Of a stretch of 64,000 nt of DNA, positions 1-13,625 are shown in pieces. The notes beneath the pieces were generated by a model, which saw nothing but the letters and a program-made list of their open reading frames with translations, was not told the origin of the DNA and did no database searches. The stretch is from contig OZ251224.1 in assembly GCA_965240325.2 (NCBI GenBank), positions 930,001-994,000 on the forward strand, read 5' to 3'. The position numbers and the translations under genes are program-made. The stretch is from Rebecca billardiae RCC1528. Its lineage: Eukaryota; Haptophyta. Every line of letters begins with the position of its first letter. Position 1 is the stretch's first letter.

Positions 1-991
1 ATAGACAACTTATCATTAGTAACAGGCAGCAGGCTTATCAATTATATTATTCGTCTGCTTATTGAATAAGCCGGCCGCGTAATTATACGCTGCCTGCGCA
101 GATAATGCGGCGTCGGCCGTCGGACGCGGGACGACTGAGTGAGACGAGGCTTGCATGACGAGCCTCCAGCGGGCACCACAGTAGTATCAATCAATAATAA
201 ATTTTCGGATGATCTAGGCTGTGCAGCGGGTGGCAAAATCACTGGCATGGCCATGATGCACGAACCGTCACCGGCCTGACCGTATTAAATTATCGCGATC
301 GTCATATAATTAATTATATATCATTTAAGACGACTGGTGAAGATAAACAATTATGATGTGTCAATCAGCTTGGCGACACATGGTGCTTATAATGACGATT
401 TTAAAATATTTCAATAATAGTAGTCAGCATCATCGGACGGCACTTAGCCATCAGAACGGCGGATTACTAATGCTAATAATGTCATGCAAATCACAATGCA
501 CCAATGTCCGAATGACACGGACTGCTGAGTCTCTATCTGTAGTACTTGTAACAGTTACACAGTCTAAGCGGCTGGCCCGCAACGGACGGAACTGCTTACT
601 GTGCCAGTAAATAAAGTAGTACTGTGACGAACTGACTGTACTTAAACTGTAGTAGTTACTGTAACTGGCGCAGGCATTATTACTATAAATACTATTTCGA
701 TATATTTACATTTATCCATATATATATATCAGTCTGAGCAATAATACCGACCACAATGGTGTTCATTAATTCAACAGCCGCTTCAGACAGACGACTGAGT
801 GCCATGCCTCACGCTTCCGCGGCGGCTGTCTCATCGATCGCAGTGATGGTCGACGTCGGATGGAGGTTGATCCCGGACGCTGCGCCGGGGCAGCCCGTCC
901 CCGAGCCGGCGCCGGCCGCACAGTGTCGTGACCAGCTTCTTTATGATCCGCGCCGCGGTCGGCAGGAGTGCGCGATGGCGGCACCGGCGGA
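1..991. other. Intergenic region at left edge
   Basis: AT-rich low-complexity DNA, with several short ATAT runs near 690-735. The open frames here are short, unrelated to anything I recognise and lack the strong GC bias of the real genes. From about 756 onward the plus-strand frames are shadows of the Hip gene on the other strand. I see no gene, RNA or mobile element. Confidence 0.5.
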
Positions 992-2276
992 TTACATGCC
1001 ACCCATCCCGCCCATCCCGCCCATCCCACCGCCGCCGCCTCCGACGACGGACTGCAGCTGCATGATCACGTTCATGATCTCGGGGTCGCCCATGTACTGC
1101 GCCATGTTGGCCGGGTTGGACATGATGTCCTGGATAGCCGCCATCACCTTTGGGTTCTGGAAAGCAGCCATCAGCTGCGGGTTCTCCATCAGCTTCTCCA
1201 TCATGCCAGGTGGGACGCCTGCCAGCAGTACAGAGGGAGGGGGCAGCACGCAGCAAGGGTCGCGCGGTGGACCGGCGTCAGCACTGGGCTGCGGGCATGG
1301 GACGAGCATGCGCCGCAGGTGGCGGGGACGGGCGGTGGCGCTCACCTGGCATCCCGCCCATGCCCGGCATCCCGCCCATGCCCGGCATGCCGCCCATGCC
1401 CGGCATGCCGCCCATGCCCGGCATGCCGCCCATGCCCGGCATGCCGCCCATGCCCGGCATACCACCGGGGAATCCACCACCACCACCCGACGACGACGAG
1501 CCTGCGCTGCGCTTGGCCTGCTCCTCGCGCCACTTCTTGTCACGCGCAGCGCGCTTCTGCTTGCGCACGTGCAGCTGCTGCACCTTGCCGCCGACAAACT
1601 TGTTGACCGCCTCGGTGTCCTCGTCGAAGTCGATGCGCTGGCCAGCCGCAAGATCCGACTGCGCGAGCTCCCACTCGCCCAGCATGCGATAGGCCTTCCC
1701 TCGGCACTTGAGCGCAGTGGCGGAGTCGGCGTTGAGCGCAAGGGCCGCGTTGCAGTCACGGATCGCAGCGTTCGGCTTCTTCAGCTTGGCGAAGATGGCG
1801 CCACGCTTGGCATAGGCGAGCGCTGATGGCGCGAGCTTGATCACCTCGGTGTACTTAGCGATCGCGCCGTCGAGATCGCCGGCCTCGAGCAGCTCCACGG
1901 CCTGCATCTTGAAGGGCATGGACTGGTCGCGCATCTCGTCAGTCACCTCGACGCTCGGATCGCCCATCTCCGCGGGCTCGTCCTCGTCGGGCTCGACGCG
2001 GCCGGGGTCCTCCTCCTCCTCCTCCTCCTCGCTTTCCGGCGGTGGAGCCGGAGGAGCGCTGTGCGGAGCGGCCCCACCGATGCCGGGGTCGACGTCCTCG
2101 AGCTCGGGCATCTCGTCGGACTCGTCATCTGACGCATCCGCTTCGGGGATGCGGAACGACTTCAGGAAGGTCTTGAGGAAGTCGAGCTCCGGGTCGTGGA
2201 TAAGGGACGGGCCTGCTTGCACCTCCGCCAACAGCTCCTTCGCCGCCTTCACCAGCTGGGGCTGCTTCAGCCCCAT
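992..2276 (-). CDS. ST13: Hsc70-interacting protein (Hip/ST13/FAM10), co-chaperone
   Basis: Two exons, 2276-1346 and 1218-992, with a 127-nt intron (donor GTGAG, acceptor GGCAG), giving about 385 residues; animal Hip is similar in length (about 370). The start is MGLKQPQ. Residues 1-50 resemble the Hip N-terminal dimerisation region. An acidic linker follows, then three TPR-like helices pairs (roughly 115-225), a charged helix rich in K/R, seven GMPGMG-type repeats, and after the intron a C-terminal STI1/DP domain with MMEKLMENPQL and PANMAQYM. In this family the TPRs bind the Hsp70 ATPase domain and stabilise its ADP state in the cytosol. The exon junction restores GVPPGMM in frame. It is divergent from the bL19m gene, 218 bp away. 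Confidence 0.9.
1355..1460 (-). repeat. 18-bp coding minisatellite (GMPGMG repeats of Hip)
   Basis: About six to seven near-identical 18-bp units (ATGCCCGGCATGCCGCCC-like on the plus strand) encode the GGMP-type repeats typical of Hip, just before the splice donor at 1345. Confidence 0.85.
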
Positions 2277-2494
2277 CGCGCACCGTCCTATATCGCGCGG
2301 AGACGGTCCTGTCCAACCGCGCGCGCGACCTGACAGCGAGGAGCGCGCCGCCCTGACCGTGCACGCGTCCAAGTCGCCAGCTGTGCTACGCGCGAACGAA
2401 TATTATATTGCGGTCGAAAAGACGAAAACGCGCATTTTCGCCGGCGCTGGGCGCCAAGCGCGCCACGCGTGCGCACTGCGCAGCCATTGTCATC
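2277..2494. promoter_or_regulatory. Putative bidirectional promoter, Hip / bL19m
   Basis: 218 bp separate the start codons of two divergent genes, so both promoters must lie here or overlap the 5' ends. There is a short AT-rich island (TATTATATT at 2401-2409) in otherwise GC-rich DNA. The role is inferred from geometry only. Confidence 0.35.
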
Positions 2495-3046
2495 ATGCTG
2501 TCGCGGTGGTGTCTGCGTGGCCGCGCGCTCTCGACATCGTCGGACCCGGCTAAGTGGCGCGGCGCCGTGGAAGGCCCCTTGGAGGCAGTTTCGGGGTTCG
2601 TGTGGGGCCCGATCAAGCGCCGCGGTGACAACGCGTGGGTGGCTGAGAAGGCCGCACCGAAGCGCGGGCGCCGGCTCCTCACCGAGCTGCAGCACGAGAT
2701 GGAAGCAAAGTCGTACACGGCAGAGCCTTGGCGAAAGATGACGCACTTCCGCTCGGGCGACGGTGTGCTGGTGCGCTACGTCACTTCGCTCACGCAGAAG
2801 AAGGAGAACGTCTTTCGCGGCCTTTGCGTCGGCAAGAAGCGCACAAACGGCTGGGCGGCAGGCTTCTGGGTGCGCAACATTGTGGCGGGCGAAGAAGTGG
2901 CTGTCTACTTCAAGACGCTGTCGCCAATGTTGCGAGGGGTGGAGGTGACGAGGAAACGCGTGTTCAAGGCAAAGACGAACAAGCTAAACTTCATGGCCGG
3001 GCGCTTCCGCAAGTTTGTCAAGGGTCGCTCGCTACCTTCGATGTAA
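2495..3046 (+). CDS. MRPL19: Mitochondrial large-subunit ribosomal protein bL19m
   Basis: Single exon, 183 residues, starting at the first ATG of the frame (MLSRWCLRGRALSTSS). That start is an Arg/Ser-rich, acid-free amphipathic leader typical of mitochondrial import. The bL19 domain spans roughly residues 85-175, with FRSGDGVLVRY, a FRGLCVGKKR strand, a WVRNIVAGEEV segment and the SPMLRGVEVTRKRVFKAK stretch, matching bacterial L19 ([36 protein letters not shown]) in order. bL19 sits at the subunit interface of bacterial-type ribosomes. Mitochondrial rather than plastid location is inferred from the leader. Confidence 0.85.
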   Translation: MLSRWCLRGRALSTSSDPAKWRGAVEGPLEAVSGFVWGPIKRRGDNAWVAEKAAPKRGRRLLTELQHEMEAKSYTAEPWRKMTHFRSGDGVLVRYVTSLTQKKENVFRGLCVGKKRTNGWAAGFWVRNIVAGEEVAVYFKTLSPMLRGVEVTRKRVFKAKTNKLNFMAGRFRKFVKGRSLPSM

Positions 3047-3478
3047 CCATGTCCCGACTGTCGCGTTGGCCCGGGCTACAACTTAGAGTCGTCACTTTGG
3101 CAACGCCCCACTGCGGCTCATCAGATGATCATCCCGGCGGATCCATGATGTGACCGTTGATGTCGTCGGCTCTCCCGGTGAGGCCGTGACGGTAGGGCCC
3201 TGGCACTCCGATGCTGAACTGCACTGCATGCTTCTGTGAGTATATTCAGCGGAACTCAACTGAGTTCTACAATACAGTAGACGAAGGTCAGGAACCGCGG
3301 CGTACGTCGACCAAGCTCAGAGCACGAAAGCACTCTCAAGCAGCGGGCGCGCGGCGGCGCGCGCCCCCGCTCGCTCGGCCAGCGCTCCAAATTGATGATG
3401 GCTGTCACGAAAATAATAATCGGACATCCAGACCGCCCAGACGCGGCCACGCGGCGAGCGATCGTGGACGTCGTCGTC
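3047..3478. other. Intergenic spacer
   Basis: Non-coding gap between two plus-strand genes. It contains in-frame ATGs at 3395 and 3398 that could start the downstream VOC protein earlier. I see nothing else. Confidence 0.4.
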
Positions 3479-4414
3479 ATGCACAGCGTCATCGTCGTCG
3501 CCGCAGCCCTTGGCAGTTTCGGCCTGGCGCGGCCGAGCGAACGGCTCGCGTCGTCGCGCGCGCCAGCACGATCTCGCGTGAGGATGGCAGGGCCCATCCG
3601 CGCTGTCGAGGTCTGCACTTCGGACGTGGACAAGCTCGCGTCCTTCTACGAGGCGTGCTTCGGCATGTCGAGGAAAGCGGACTCTGCGGATCTAAAGTGC
3701 GCAGAGGTGGGCTACGAAGGGGACGACGTGTGCCTGAAGGTGGTCGAGCGCGACAGCTTCCGCATCGGCGAAGGGCTTGGCGCCATCGCCGTGTACGCCG
3801 ACGACATCGATCAGGTGGCGGGTCGCGTCGAGGTGCGTGGTGGGATGGTTCTCGCTGCTCCGCAGAAGTGCACCGTCGGCCCGAGTAAGATTCCGGACGA
3901 GCCCAAGGGCACGGTGCACGAGACGTACGAGGCGCTTGTCGCCGACCCCGAGGGCTACCGCTTCCGCCTGATTCAGCGCGCTGGCTCCCCGGGCAAGATT
4001 GTGAAGGTCGTGCTGTGCGTAACCAACCTCGAGCACTCGACTGAGTTCTACTCCGAGCTGCTTGGCATGCGCGTGCTGCGCTGGCGATCAAACCTGTCGT
4101 CCGACCCCATGTCGACGTCGCTCACCGTGCAGCTCGGCGAGGTGGGCGCCATCGCCGAGGGCGTCGTCCTCGAGGCGGCCCCCGACGATGCGCCCAAGTC
4201 CGCGCTGCTCGAGCTCCAGTACCCGTTCAACACGCGCAAGATTGACGTGGGCGATGGCGGCGCTGGCCGGCTCACGATCGCCGCGGCCGAGGCTGGGTCG
4301 AAGGCTCAGCGGGCGCCGTCGGCGTACGGTGAGCTCATTGACGGGCCTGGCGCCTCGGGAGACACTCGCCTTCGCGATCCCGACGGTTACGAGCTCCTGC
4401 TGGTCGAGGCATGA
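3479..4414 (+). CDS. Tandem VOC/glyoxalase-I-like protein, possibly plastid-targeted
   Basis: About 311 residues from the ATG at 3479. Two VOC domains lie in tandem: residues ~38-160 (IRAVEVCTSDVDKLASFYEACFGM ... DPEGYRFRLIQR) and ~168-311 (KVVLCVTNLEHSTEFYSELLGM ... DPDGYELLLVEA). The order matches plant-type two-domain glyoxalase I, which isomerises the methylglyoxal-glutathione hemithioacetal. However, the usual metal ligands look replaced: no His/Gln in either first strand, GHFAI becomes GAIAV, and FELIQR becomes FRLIQR. Catalysis is therefore uncertain. The chosen start gives a hydrophobic leader followed by a GSFGLA site resembling the Phe-containing motif of red-lineage plastid signals. 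Upstream ATGs at 3395/3398 are alternatives. Confidence 0.75.
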   Translation: MHSVIVVAAALGSFGLARPSERLASSRAPARSRVRMAGPIRAVEVCTSDVDKLASFYEACFGMSRKADSADLKCAEVGYEGDDVCLKVVERDSFRIGEGLGAIAVYADDIDQVAGRVEVRGGMVLAAPQKCTVGPSKIPDEPKGTVHETYEALVADPEGYRFRLIQRAGSPGKIVKVVLCVTNLEHSTEFYSELLGMRVLRWRSNLSSDPMSTSLTVQLGEVGAIAEGVVLEAAPDDAPKSALLELQYPFNTRKIDVGDGGAGRLTIAAAEAGSKAQRAPSAYGELIDGPGASGDTRLRDPDGYELLLVEA

Positions 4415-5106
4415 GCCCTCCCTCTGGACTGCACGGGCACTCGCTGAGTTGGGCTCTACGCGGTGATCGTGGCTGTTCGGCTCACCCCAGCTTCGCTGCA
4501 CACGCGATCTGGCGGAGTGTCGAGCCGAATGCCGCTGCACCACACGGCATGGGCAGCCCGTCGATCGTGGCGCTCACACCCCGCGATCTCGCGGCTCGGA
4601 GCATTGTGCCATGATCGATGATGGGTCACCGCCCGGCGAGCATCCGCCTTCCTCATTCCTGCACAACGCCAACGCCAACGGACACGGTTCCGAATCCGAA
4701 CGTTACTAGTCAAGCTACGGCGGAACGTATGAGGTCCCGAAGTAATGCGGCCGCACGCCGTCCGTCGTTGCAGTAACAGCCAGTAACTTGACTGCTAACT
4801 AGCGGCCATGTGAACGTTGACGCCGGAAGGTCGGACTGCGTACAGTCGGCCGCATCGGGTGCTTGCGCCGTGACCGTGTGGCGCGGGCGGCAGGCTGGCC
4901 AGGCCTGGGAAGGGCTCGTCGGCGCGAGGCCACAGCCACAGGCCGCAGATGGGCTGCTGCTAGGACGTGAGCTCGACAGCCAGTCCGCCAAAAGGAAACA
5001 CAGCAGTCGTAGCAGCTCGGACAGCGGCGGGTTCGGGTGCTGCGCCGTCTGCTGGGCGGCGGCGCGTCTGATCCCGCGCCCGCGCCCCGCACGCGCACGG
5101 GCAGCC
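4415..5106. other. Intergenic spacer between convergent genes
   Basis: 692 bp between the stop of the VOC gene and the stop of the acyl-CoA synthetase on the other strand. Open frames here are short and unrecognised. I see no repeat or RNA. Confidence 0.4.
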
Positions 5107-7641
<2,535 letters not shown>

Positions 7642-9378
7642 ATGCCGAGGAAGCGGCCGCAGTCGGCGACGGAGGGCGCGCCGTCCGCGGCGCCGGATGG
7701 CCAGCACGCCAAGACCCAAGGCGGCGCAGGGGCGCCGGCCAGGCCCGCGCCCGCGCCCAGCGAGCGCGAGCGCAAGCAGCGCGAGTACGAGGCGGGCCGG
7801 CTGAGCCTTGAGCTGTTTCCGGACCAGGCGTGCGTGTGCCCAGACGCCCCGCCGGCGCCTGGCGGCCCGCCTCGGCGCGAGAACTTCTATGCCTTCTTCC
7901 GCGACCCGAGCTGGCACCCCACGAGCGCCCCAACCATCGACGTCGCGCAGCCGGCGCCGGCCGAGCCGCCGGCGCACGACCGCGCCGCTCGCCGCATGGA
8001 TTGGTCACGCTCCCTCGTGGCGCAGAGCATCGAGCTCTTCCAGGAGGCAGGCGTGCCGCTCGCATTGGGTGACCTTGCGCCAAAGCAGGTGGGTGGGACT
8101 GACCTCGAGCCCATCTTCACCAACGAGGCTGCCGGCAGCAAGGTGCGCCGGATGGCGCGCGAGCCGTCGCGGGTGGTCCTCGCTGGTGGCGCTGTCATCG
8201 ACGAGGCGCAGCTCGGCGGCGAGCGCTCTCGCATCATGCTGAAGCGCAGGCTCGACGGCGCGCGCAAGGGTGTCCTCCGCCTGGACGGCAGCCGCGCCCA
8301 CGACCACCTCGTCCGGCTGAACCGCAAGGCGATCGCCTCGCACCAGGGCCACAAGCTGGCCGGCATCGGCAGCGCCGCCTACACAGAGCCGAGGGCGGCC
8401 GCGTCGCTCGACCGGCCGATCTGGTCGGCGAAGCAGATCTCGCGCTGGGAGGGCAAGTGGCCCGTGCTGCCAGACCGCCGGGCCGCGCACGCGCAGGAGC
8501 CCAATGCGCAGGCGCAGGCCGTGAACGACGTCGCCGATGACGACGCGGCCCACGCCTCTGCCACGGCCGCGCGGCGCGCGTCCATCCAGCAGCGCTCGAG
8601 CACCGGCGACGGCGCCGGCGCGCCGGCCGCAGATAGCCGCCCTGCCTTGACACTTGTTGCGTCGGTCGCCGGGCTGGGCCCCCCACCAGCCCTCCTCGCC
8701 CACGCGGCCGCCATGCGCGCCCGCGAGCGTCTGGCGGAGAGCGAAGGCCTGGGTGCGCCAGCTGAGCTCCCGGCCGCTGCCGACACCGCCATGGCCGACG
8801 CCCCCGCTACCGCCGGCGGCGGCGAGCCGGCGGCGGGTGAGGACGAGCAGCCGGCGGAGGCAACGGCCCCGGGGGCCGCGCTGCCAGCCGACGGGCCGCC
8901 GGCTGCGCACACGCCTGCGGAGGCGTCCCAGCCGCCGCCGCCCATCAGGCCGCCGATAGGCCACGGCGCGGGCGGCGCGGGCGGCGAGCTCTCCGACGTG
9001 GACATGCTGTCTCCCTCGCTCTTCTCGCCTGCGGGCAGCGCGCTCACGCCCGGCTCGGCGGTGGACGAGGGCTTCGAGGGCTTCGGCGTGGAGCCCGAGG
9101 GCGCACAGTCGCCCACGCGCGACGTGGTGAACGGGCTGATGCCGTACGTGGCCGGTGACCCGTACTCGTCGTTCCCGCGCCCGACTGCGCCGCTCTACGA
9201 CTCGATCATGAAGTATCCGACCGCGCCGCGCGCCGCGCCCGAGCCGCTCCGCGCTGAGTCGTCCGCCAAGGCTGCGCAGCTCAGCCTCGCACGCGCCACG
9301 CAGCCCAAGCTCGCACCGACCGCGCTGCTGTGCGACGAGACGGTCGTCGACGGGGACGACGACGTGCAGATGTGGTGA
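7642..9378 (+). CDS. Unknown protein, basic N-terminus and long disordered Ala/Pro-rich region
   Basis: About 578 residues from MPRKRPQS; I do not recognise a family. Residues ~1-55 are basic and low-complexity (MPRKRPQ looks like a nuclear-localisation patch). Residues ~55-280 look folded, with FYAFFRDPSWHP, a WSRSLVAQSIELFQEAG helix, PIFTNEAAGSKVRRM and a KR-rich stretch ending near SAKQISRWEGKWPVLP. The rest is Ala/Pro/Gly-rich and probably disordered, with a short ordered patch LMPYVAGDPYSSFPRP and an acidic tail VDGDDDVQMW. Strong GC bias at third positions supports coding. A chromatin or transcription role would be a guess. An in-frame ATG at 7507 is an alternative start. Confidence 0.65.
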   Translation: MPRKRPQSATEGAPSAAPDGQHAKTQGGAGAPARPAPAPSERERKQREYEAGRLSLELFPDQACVCPDAPPAPGGPPRRENFYAFFRDPSWHPTSAPTIDVAQPAPAEPPAHDRAARRMDWSRSLVAQSIELFQEAGVPLALGDLAPKQVGGTDLEPIFTNEAAGSKVRRMAREPSRVVLAGGAVIDEAQLGGERSRIMLKRRLDGARKGVLRLDGSRAHDHLVRLNRKAIASHQGHKLAGIGSAAYTEPRAAASLDRPIWSAKQISRWEGKWPVLPDRRAAHAQEPNAQAQAVNDVADDDAAHASATAARRASIQQRSSTGDGAGAPAADSRPALTLVASVAGLGPPPALLAHAAAMRARERLAESEGLGAPAELPAAADTAMADAPATAGGGEPAAGEDEQPAEATAPGAALPADGPPAAHTPAEASQPPPPIRPPIGHGAGGAGGELSDVDMLSPSLFSPAGSALTPGSAVDEGFEGFGVEPEGAQSPTRDVVNGLMPYVAGDPYSSFPRPTAPLYDSIMKYPTAPRAAPEPLRAESSAKAAQLSLARATQPKLAPTALLCDETVVDGDDDVQMW

Positions 9379-12300
9379 GTCGGTTTCGTCGGCAAGGCAT
9401 CGGATGCCAATGATTGCCATGCCCCCCGGCGGCATGGCAGTGTCGTCGGCATGGCTATGGTGGCTCGGATGTTCAAAGGCATTCTAATCATGTCGTCTCA
9501 TGACGCGACTTCATTTTGTCTGCTAGCTAATATACTGCTCATGCTGCCATATTGTTCTTACTGTTATATATTAACGACGTGGTAAGTGCAACGGGCAGGC
9601 CGTCAGAGTCAGCAAGCTGTAGCGGCAGATCGAGCAGCAAAGACAAACACCAGGATCAGCGCTCCTCGCCGTCGTCCCCCCCCCCTCGTAGTCGCCCATC
9701 ACTCCATCGCCGAGCGGAAGCTCGACGCACCGTCTGGCGTCGACGCGCGCGCGCCACCGCGGTGGTCGCGGTGCCACGCATCGTCAGCCGTCGTCTCGAA
9801 GCAGTCGTCGTACGCAGTGCCCCCGCGGGCGCGTGCCCCCGGGCGCACGTGCGCCATGCGCGCGCGGGCGATGAGCATCTTGGCCTGGCCACGGAGGCAG
9901 CGCATGCCCAGCTCGCGCCGATATATATGTAATCATCATCAATACCGATATTTACGTACGTACACCAACTTGTCGGCAGCGCTGGCACGTTGTCGGGCCG
10001 CGCGCGGCACGGATGATGAACGGGCAACGGCGCAGGCGTGGCAGGCATAAGCAACAGGAGCTGCCGAGACTGCGTCGGCCGCGCCTGCCCGCAGTCGTAT
10101 CGAGCGAGGCTACGCGCACTCAAACATCTCCTAGTCCGTGCACGAGCGTTGTTCGCCATCGACCTCGGACTAGTGTGCCGGGGAGGCGTCGCCTGTCGTC
10201 ACTCGTAGATCGTCCGCCGACGAAGGGTCTAGGAGCGTTGAGGGCCTGCAGGATCAACCGATGGAGAGATACTGCTGTGTATCCTCCCACAAGCGACGCT
10301 TCGGGGCAGATGTTCGAGAGATCGGACGATCAAGCGAAAGTCATAGGTTGCAATTTTAGGCCCACTACGGCGAGACTTACTCACGTCATTAACAGAAGGT
10401 TACCCGCTGCTCAACTTTCGGCCCCCTGGAGCGACGTTTCGACCAATGGCGCGCGTGGGATGAAAGAAAGGTTCTCTGATCTCGCGTAATTCTGGCGCTG
10501 GGGCTCAGGAACGCAGCGATATTGACGATATTTGATATTATTAAAAATATTATTGCGCCACTGATGCTGATGATGCTCAGATGTCGATCATCGACGAAAT
10601 CGGCCGGCCAGACGTCTGGCCGTACTATTAGTTAGCGGTCGTCGATCTGACGAACCGCGTCACGATGGGCCGCATATGACCGCGCGCGTTCCGCGGTCTT
10701 AGAATCACTCAATTCCGTAGAACCAGCGTAGTTAGGGGCCCGCGGTGCAACCTCCGTCGGCTGCGCCTGCTGTCGATCAGTGTGACTGACATGGCGGGCC
10801 GAGGACTGTCGCCGCGTGCCGCGCGGCGAGAAGCGCGGCCGCCGGGGCGGCGCGCGCGCGCAGGGCGAGAGGCGCCGCGCGCGGCGCGGGCCGGCGCGTG
10901 CGGGCGTGCGGGCGCACCTACTACTGCTTAAGGTGCTCGCGCTGCGCCACTGCGCTCGACGACGGGCCGCTGGTCGCTCAGCCGGCGCGCCTCGTGCCGG
11001 CAGAGCGAGAGCGCGCGCCACTGCCAGCGGGCACTGCTGCGGCCCCGGCCTGCGCTGCGCAGCCGCGCACCGATCGATCGCCAGTGACTAGTGAGGCGCT
11101 CGAGACCGAGCGGAGCTCGGAGTGGAACGAGGCGAGCAGCGCGTCGCGCCTGCCGCCGCGCGTGCGCCGCGGGCGGCCGTGCGCGCCTGCTCCACCGCGC
11201 CGCCGTGCAGCGTGCTCGCCCGCCGCCTCCTCGTCCGCCGCGTCGGCCTCGAAGCCACGGCGGCGGCCAGCCAGCGCGGCAGGCTGACAATCGGCAGCCC
11301 GTGGCCGTGCGTGCTCGCCGAGTTGCTGCTGCTGCACCTCCGGCGCCGGTCGACGACCGAGTTGAGTGAGGAGGAGCCTCGCGCTCGGCGTCGAGGAGCG
11401 AGCTCGCAAGCTCGAGCTCGCCTTTCAGCCGCGCTAGCTCCCGGGGCGCATCCGGCTCATCTATCTGGCCGCTGCGGCGTGCCGTCGCGGCGCGCTCCCG
11501 TCCTCATTCCTCAAGCGACGAGCTCGCGTAGTGCTCCGGACTCGGCTCGCCCTTGCGCGCTCCTCCTCGGGCGACGAACGCGCCCGCGGGCAGGTTGTTG
11601 GGCGCGCGCCGTCGACTCGGCGTGACTCGGCCACGCGGCCCGGCAAGACGACACGGACCGGTGGGCGCGCTCGGTGAGAGCGGAGCGCGAGGGCCGGGCG
11701 AGACGGAGTAGACGCGGGGCCTGCGAGGCGACAGGCGCGCTCGGGGAGAGCAGAGTGCGAGGGCGAGAGGCAGCGGCCGGCCGGCCCCCACCACCACCTT
11801 GCGCACCGCGGCGTACTGCGGCGGCACGCGCACGCACGGTCCCCGGTCCGAGTCAATCAAGGGCTCCACGTCGCGGCACGCGCCGGCGCGTACCGGCGCG
11901 AGTCGTCAAGGGCCTTGCCCCATAGTGCAATTTCGTCTGCTGTATATTCGTCACGAATACCCTACGGAGTGATCATCTTTTGTCTGCAGTGCGCCCTCTA
12001 GCTGTAGTGGCTTCCGCGGGAACCATGTCCATCATTTACGACCATGCACGTTCAACCCGCGTATCGTCGCAGAAGATTGATTGAACGGGAACCCCCGGCC
12101 TTGGTAGAATACCCTGCTACTGTAGGACCCCCGTGTACATGCACTTTTAAACAACACGTCCGGCCCTGGGTGGCCCGGTTGGTCCCGGACTGGCGACCAA
12201 GTTTTGTTCCGTATGAATATTTACAACAAATCGCAGCTAGATATTCGTTCACTACCCAGATATACTGACAAATGCACGTCCACAGGCTCACGTCCGTCCG

Positions 12301-13163
12301 TAGATACAGGAATTGGAGCGGGCGCGGCTATTTCGTCAATCGCGTCTTGCTAATGGAGAGCAATGGGCTGCCAATGTACCCCTCGAAAAAGCGAAAACTC
12401 ACCCTCCAACAGCCCTCAAAATCGTCCCCCGTCCCCTTTTCTTTGATCAAAAGATCTTTTTTACGACGTAGTGAGGGCCCCCGGCGGGGCTCCACGCTAC
12501 GCGCTCCGCCCTACACCGCGGGCCATTCATGACTAAATCACAGTGATGATGTCATATCATCATCAGTGTCATGCGCAGCATTTAATGTCACTACTGCTAC
12601 ATAGCAGTACATTATTACACCGAACTCATCGCGATGATCCGCGCGCTGGCGAACATGCAGACTCGTCAATCATCACTCGACTGACTCGTCACGACTGGCA
12701 GCAATAACTCGACGGATTATTATATGAGTCGGACGGCGGTCGACGCCGGCCCGCCGGCGGGTCACGCCGGGACGCCGGCGTCGTCACCGCTTGGGCCCGA
12801 CTGGCCGACAGCCAAAACTCGGACCAACAGCAGTCGACACTCCGCACTCGTGTCTCGTCACTTGACACAGACTAGCTAGCTTATTGTACACCCTACAGAG
12901 TCAGAACTCGTCCGGTGCGACCGGTGCCCGACGTCGCGCGACGACTCCCGACGTCGGACGTGACTGTCGTGAGTCACCGGTGAGACTGACTAGTAGACAC
13001 TAGAATCATATTATTATATTTATTTATCAGCATACGCGCGCATATATATATATATATATTAATAATAATATCGTCGGACGACATTATTAACTACTACTGT
13101 AAGACTCGCGATCATCGTCTAGCAGGATAGAGGCATTTATAGGCCAGCAGAGTCAGGCACGGA
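9379..13163. other. Long intergenic region with a GC-rich island
   Basis: 3.8 kb without a recognisable gene. 10790-11930 is a GC-rich block with many short open frames on both strands but no family signature. It is flanked by AT-rich low-complexity DNA, including ATATAT runs near 13041-13058. A dispersed repeat copy lies at 12377-12528 (listed separately). Confidence 0.45.
12377..12528 (-). repeat. Dispersed repeat family A, copy 1
   Basis: Read on the minus strand, this segment aligns along its length with 37978-38130 on the plus strand. Shared blocks include GGCCCGCGGTG, AGGGCGGAGCGCG, AGCGTGGAGCCC, AAAAAGATCTTT and GATTTT..AGGGCTG. I estimate roughly 70 percent identity by eye. The family is unknown, and no coding capacity or terminal repeats are seen. 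Confidence 0.65.
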
Positions 13164-13585
13164 TCAGACGCCGTACCACCCACCGCGCGCGCGCGAGCCG
13201 CCTCCACCTTCGACGGGCAGTGTCAGATCGTAGCGCCGGCGTTTATCGGCGTCGCCCAGGATGTCGTACGCTGCCTGGATCTGAACAAACGTGTCGCTCT
13301 GACCGCCATTTTTGTCTGCGCGGCGGCGGCGCACGGCGCACGAGTGGGCGCGCGCGGATGAGAGAGCGTGTGAGCGGTGTCGCGCGCGCGCGCTCCGCGG
13401 TGGGCCGCATCGCGCGCGCACCTGGGTGGTGCTTGAGCGCCAGCTTGCGGTACGCCTTTTTGATCTCGTCGAGTGTGGCGCCGCGCGCGACGCCGAGGCT
13501 CGCGTAGTGCGTGGCCACGCTGCGCGCTGCTGCGTGGCTGGCCGCGTGGTCGCGCGCGTCATGCCAAGCGCGCCGCCAGCGCGAG

Positions 13586-13625
<40 letters not shown>

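Noticed and set aside
10790-11930. Gene in the GC-rich island
   Set aside because: Many short frames on both strands, but none with a recognisable motif or a clear advantage in length.
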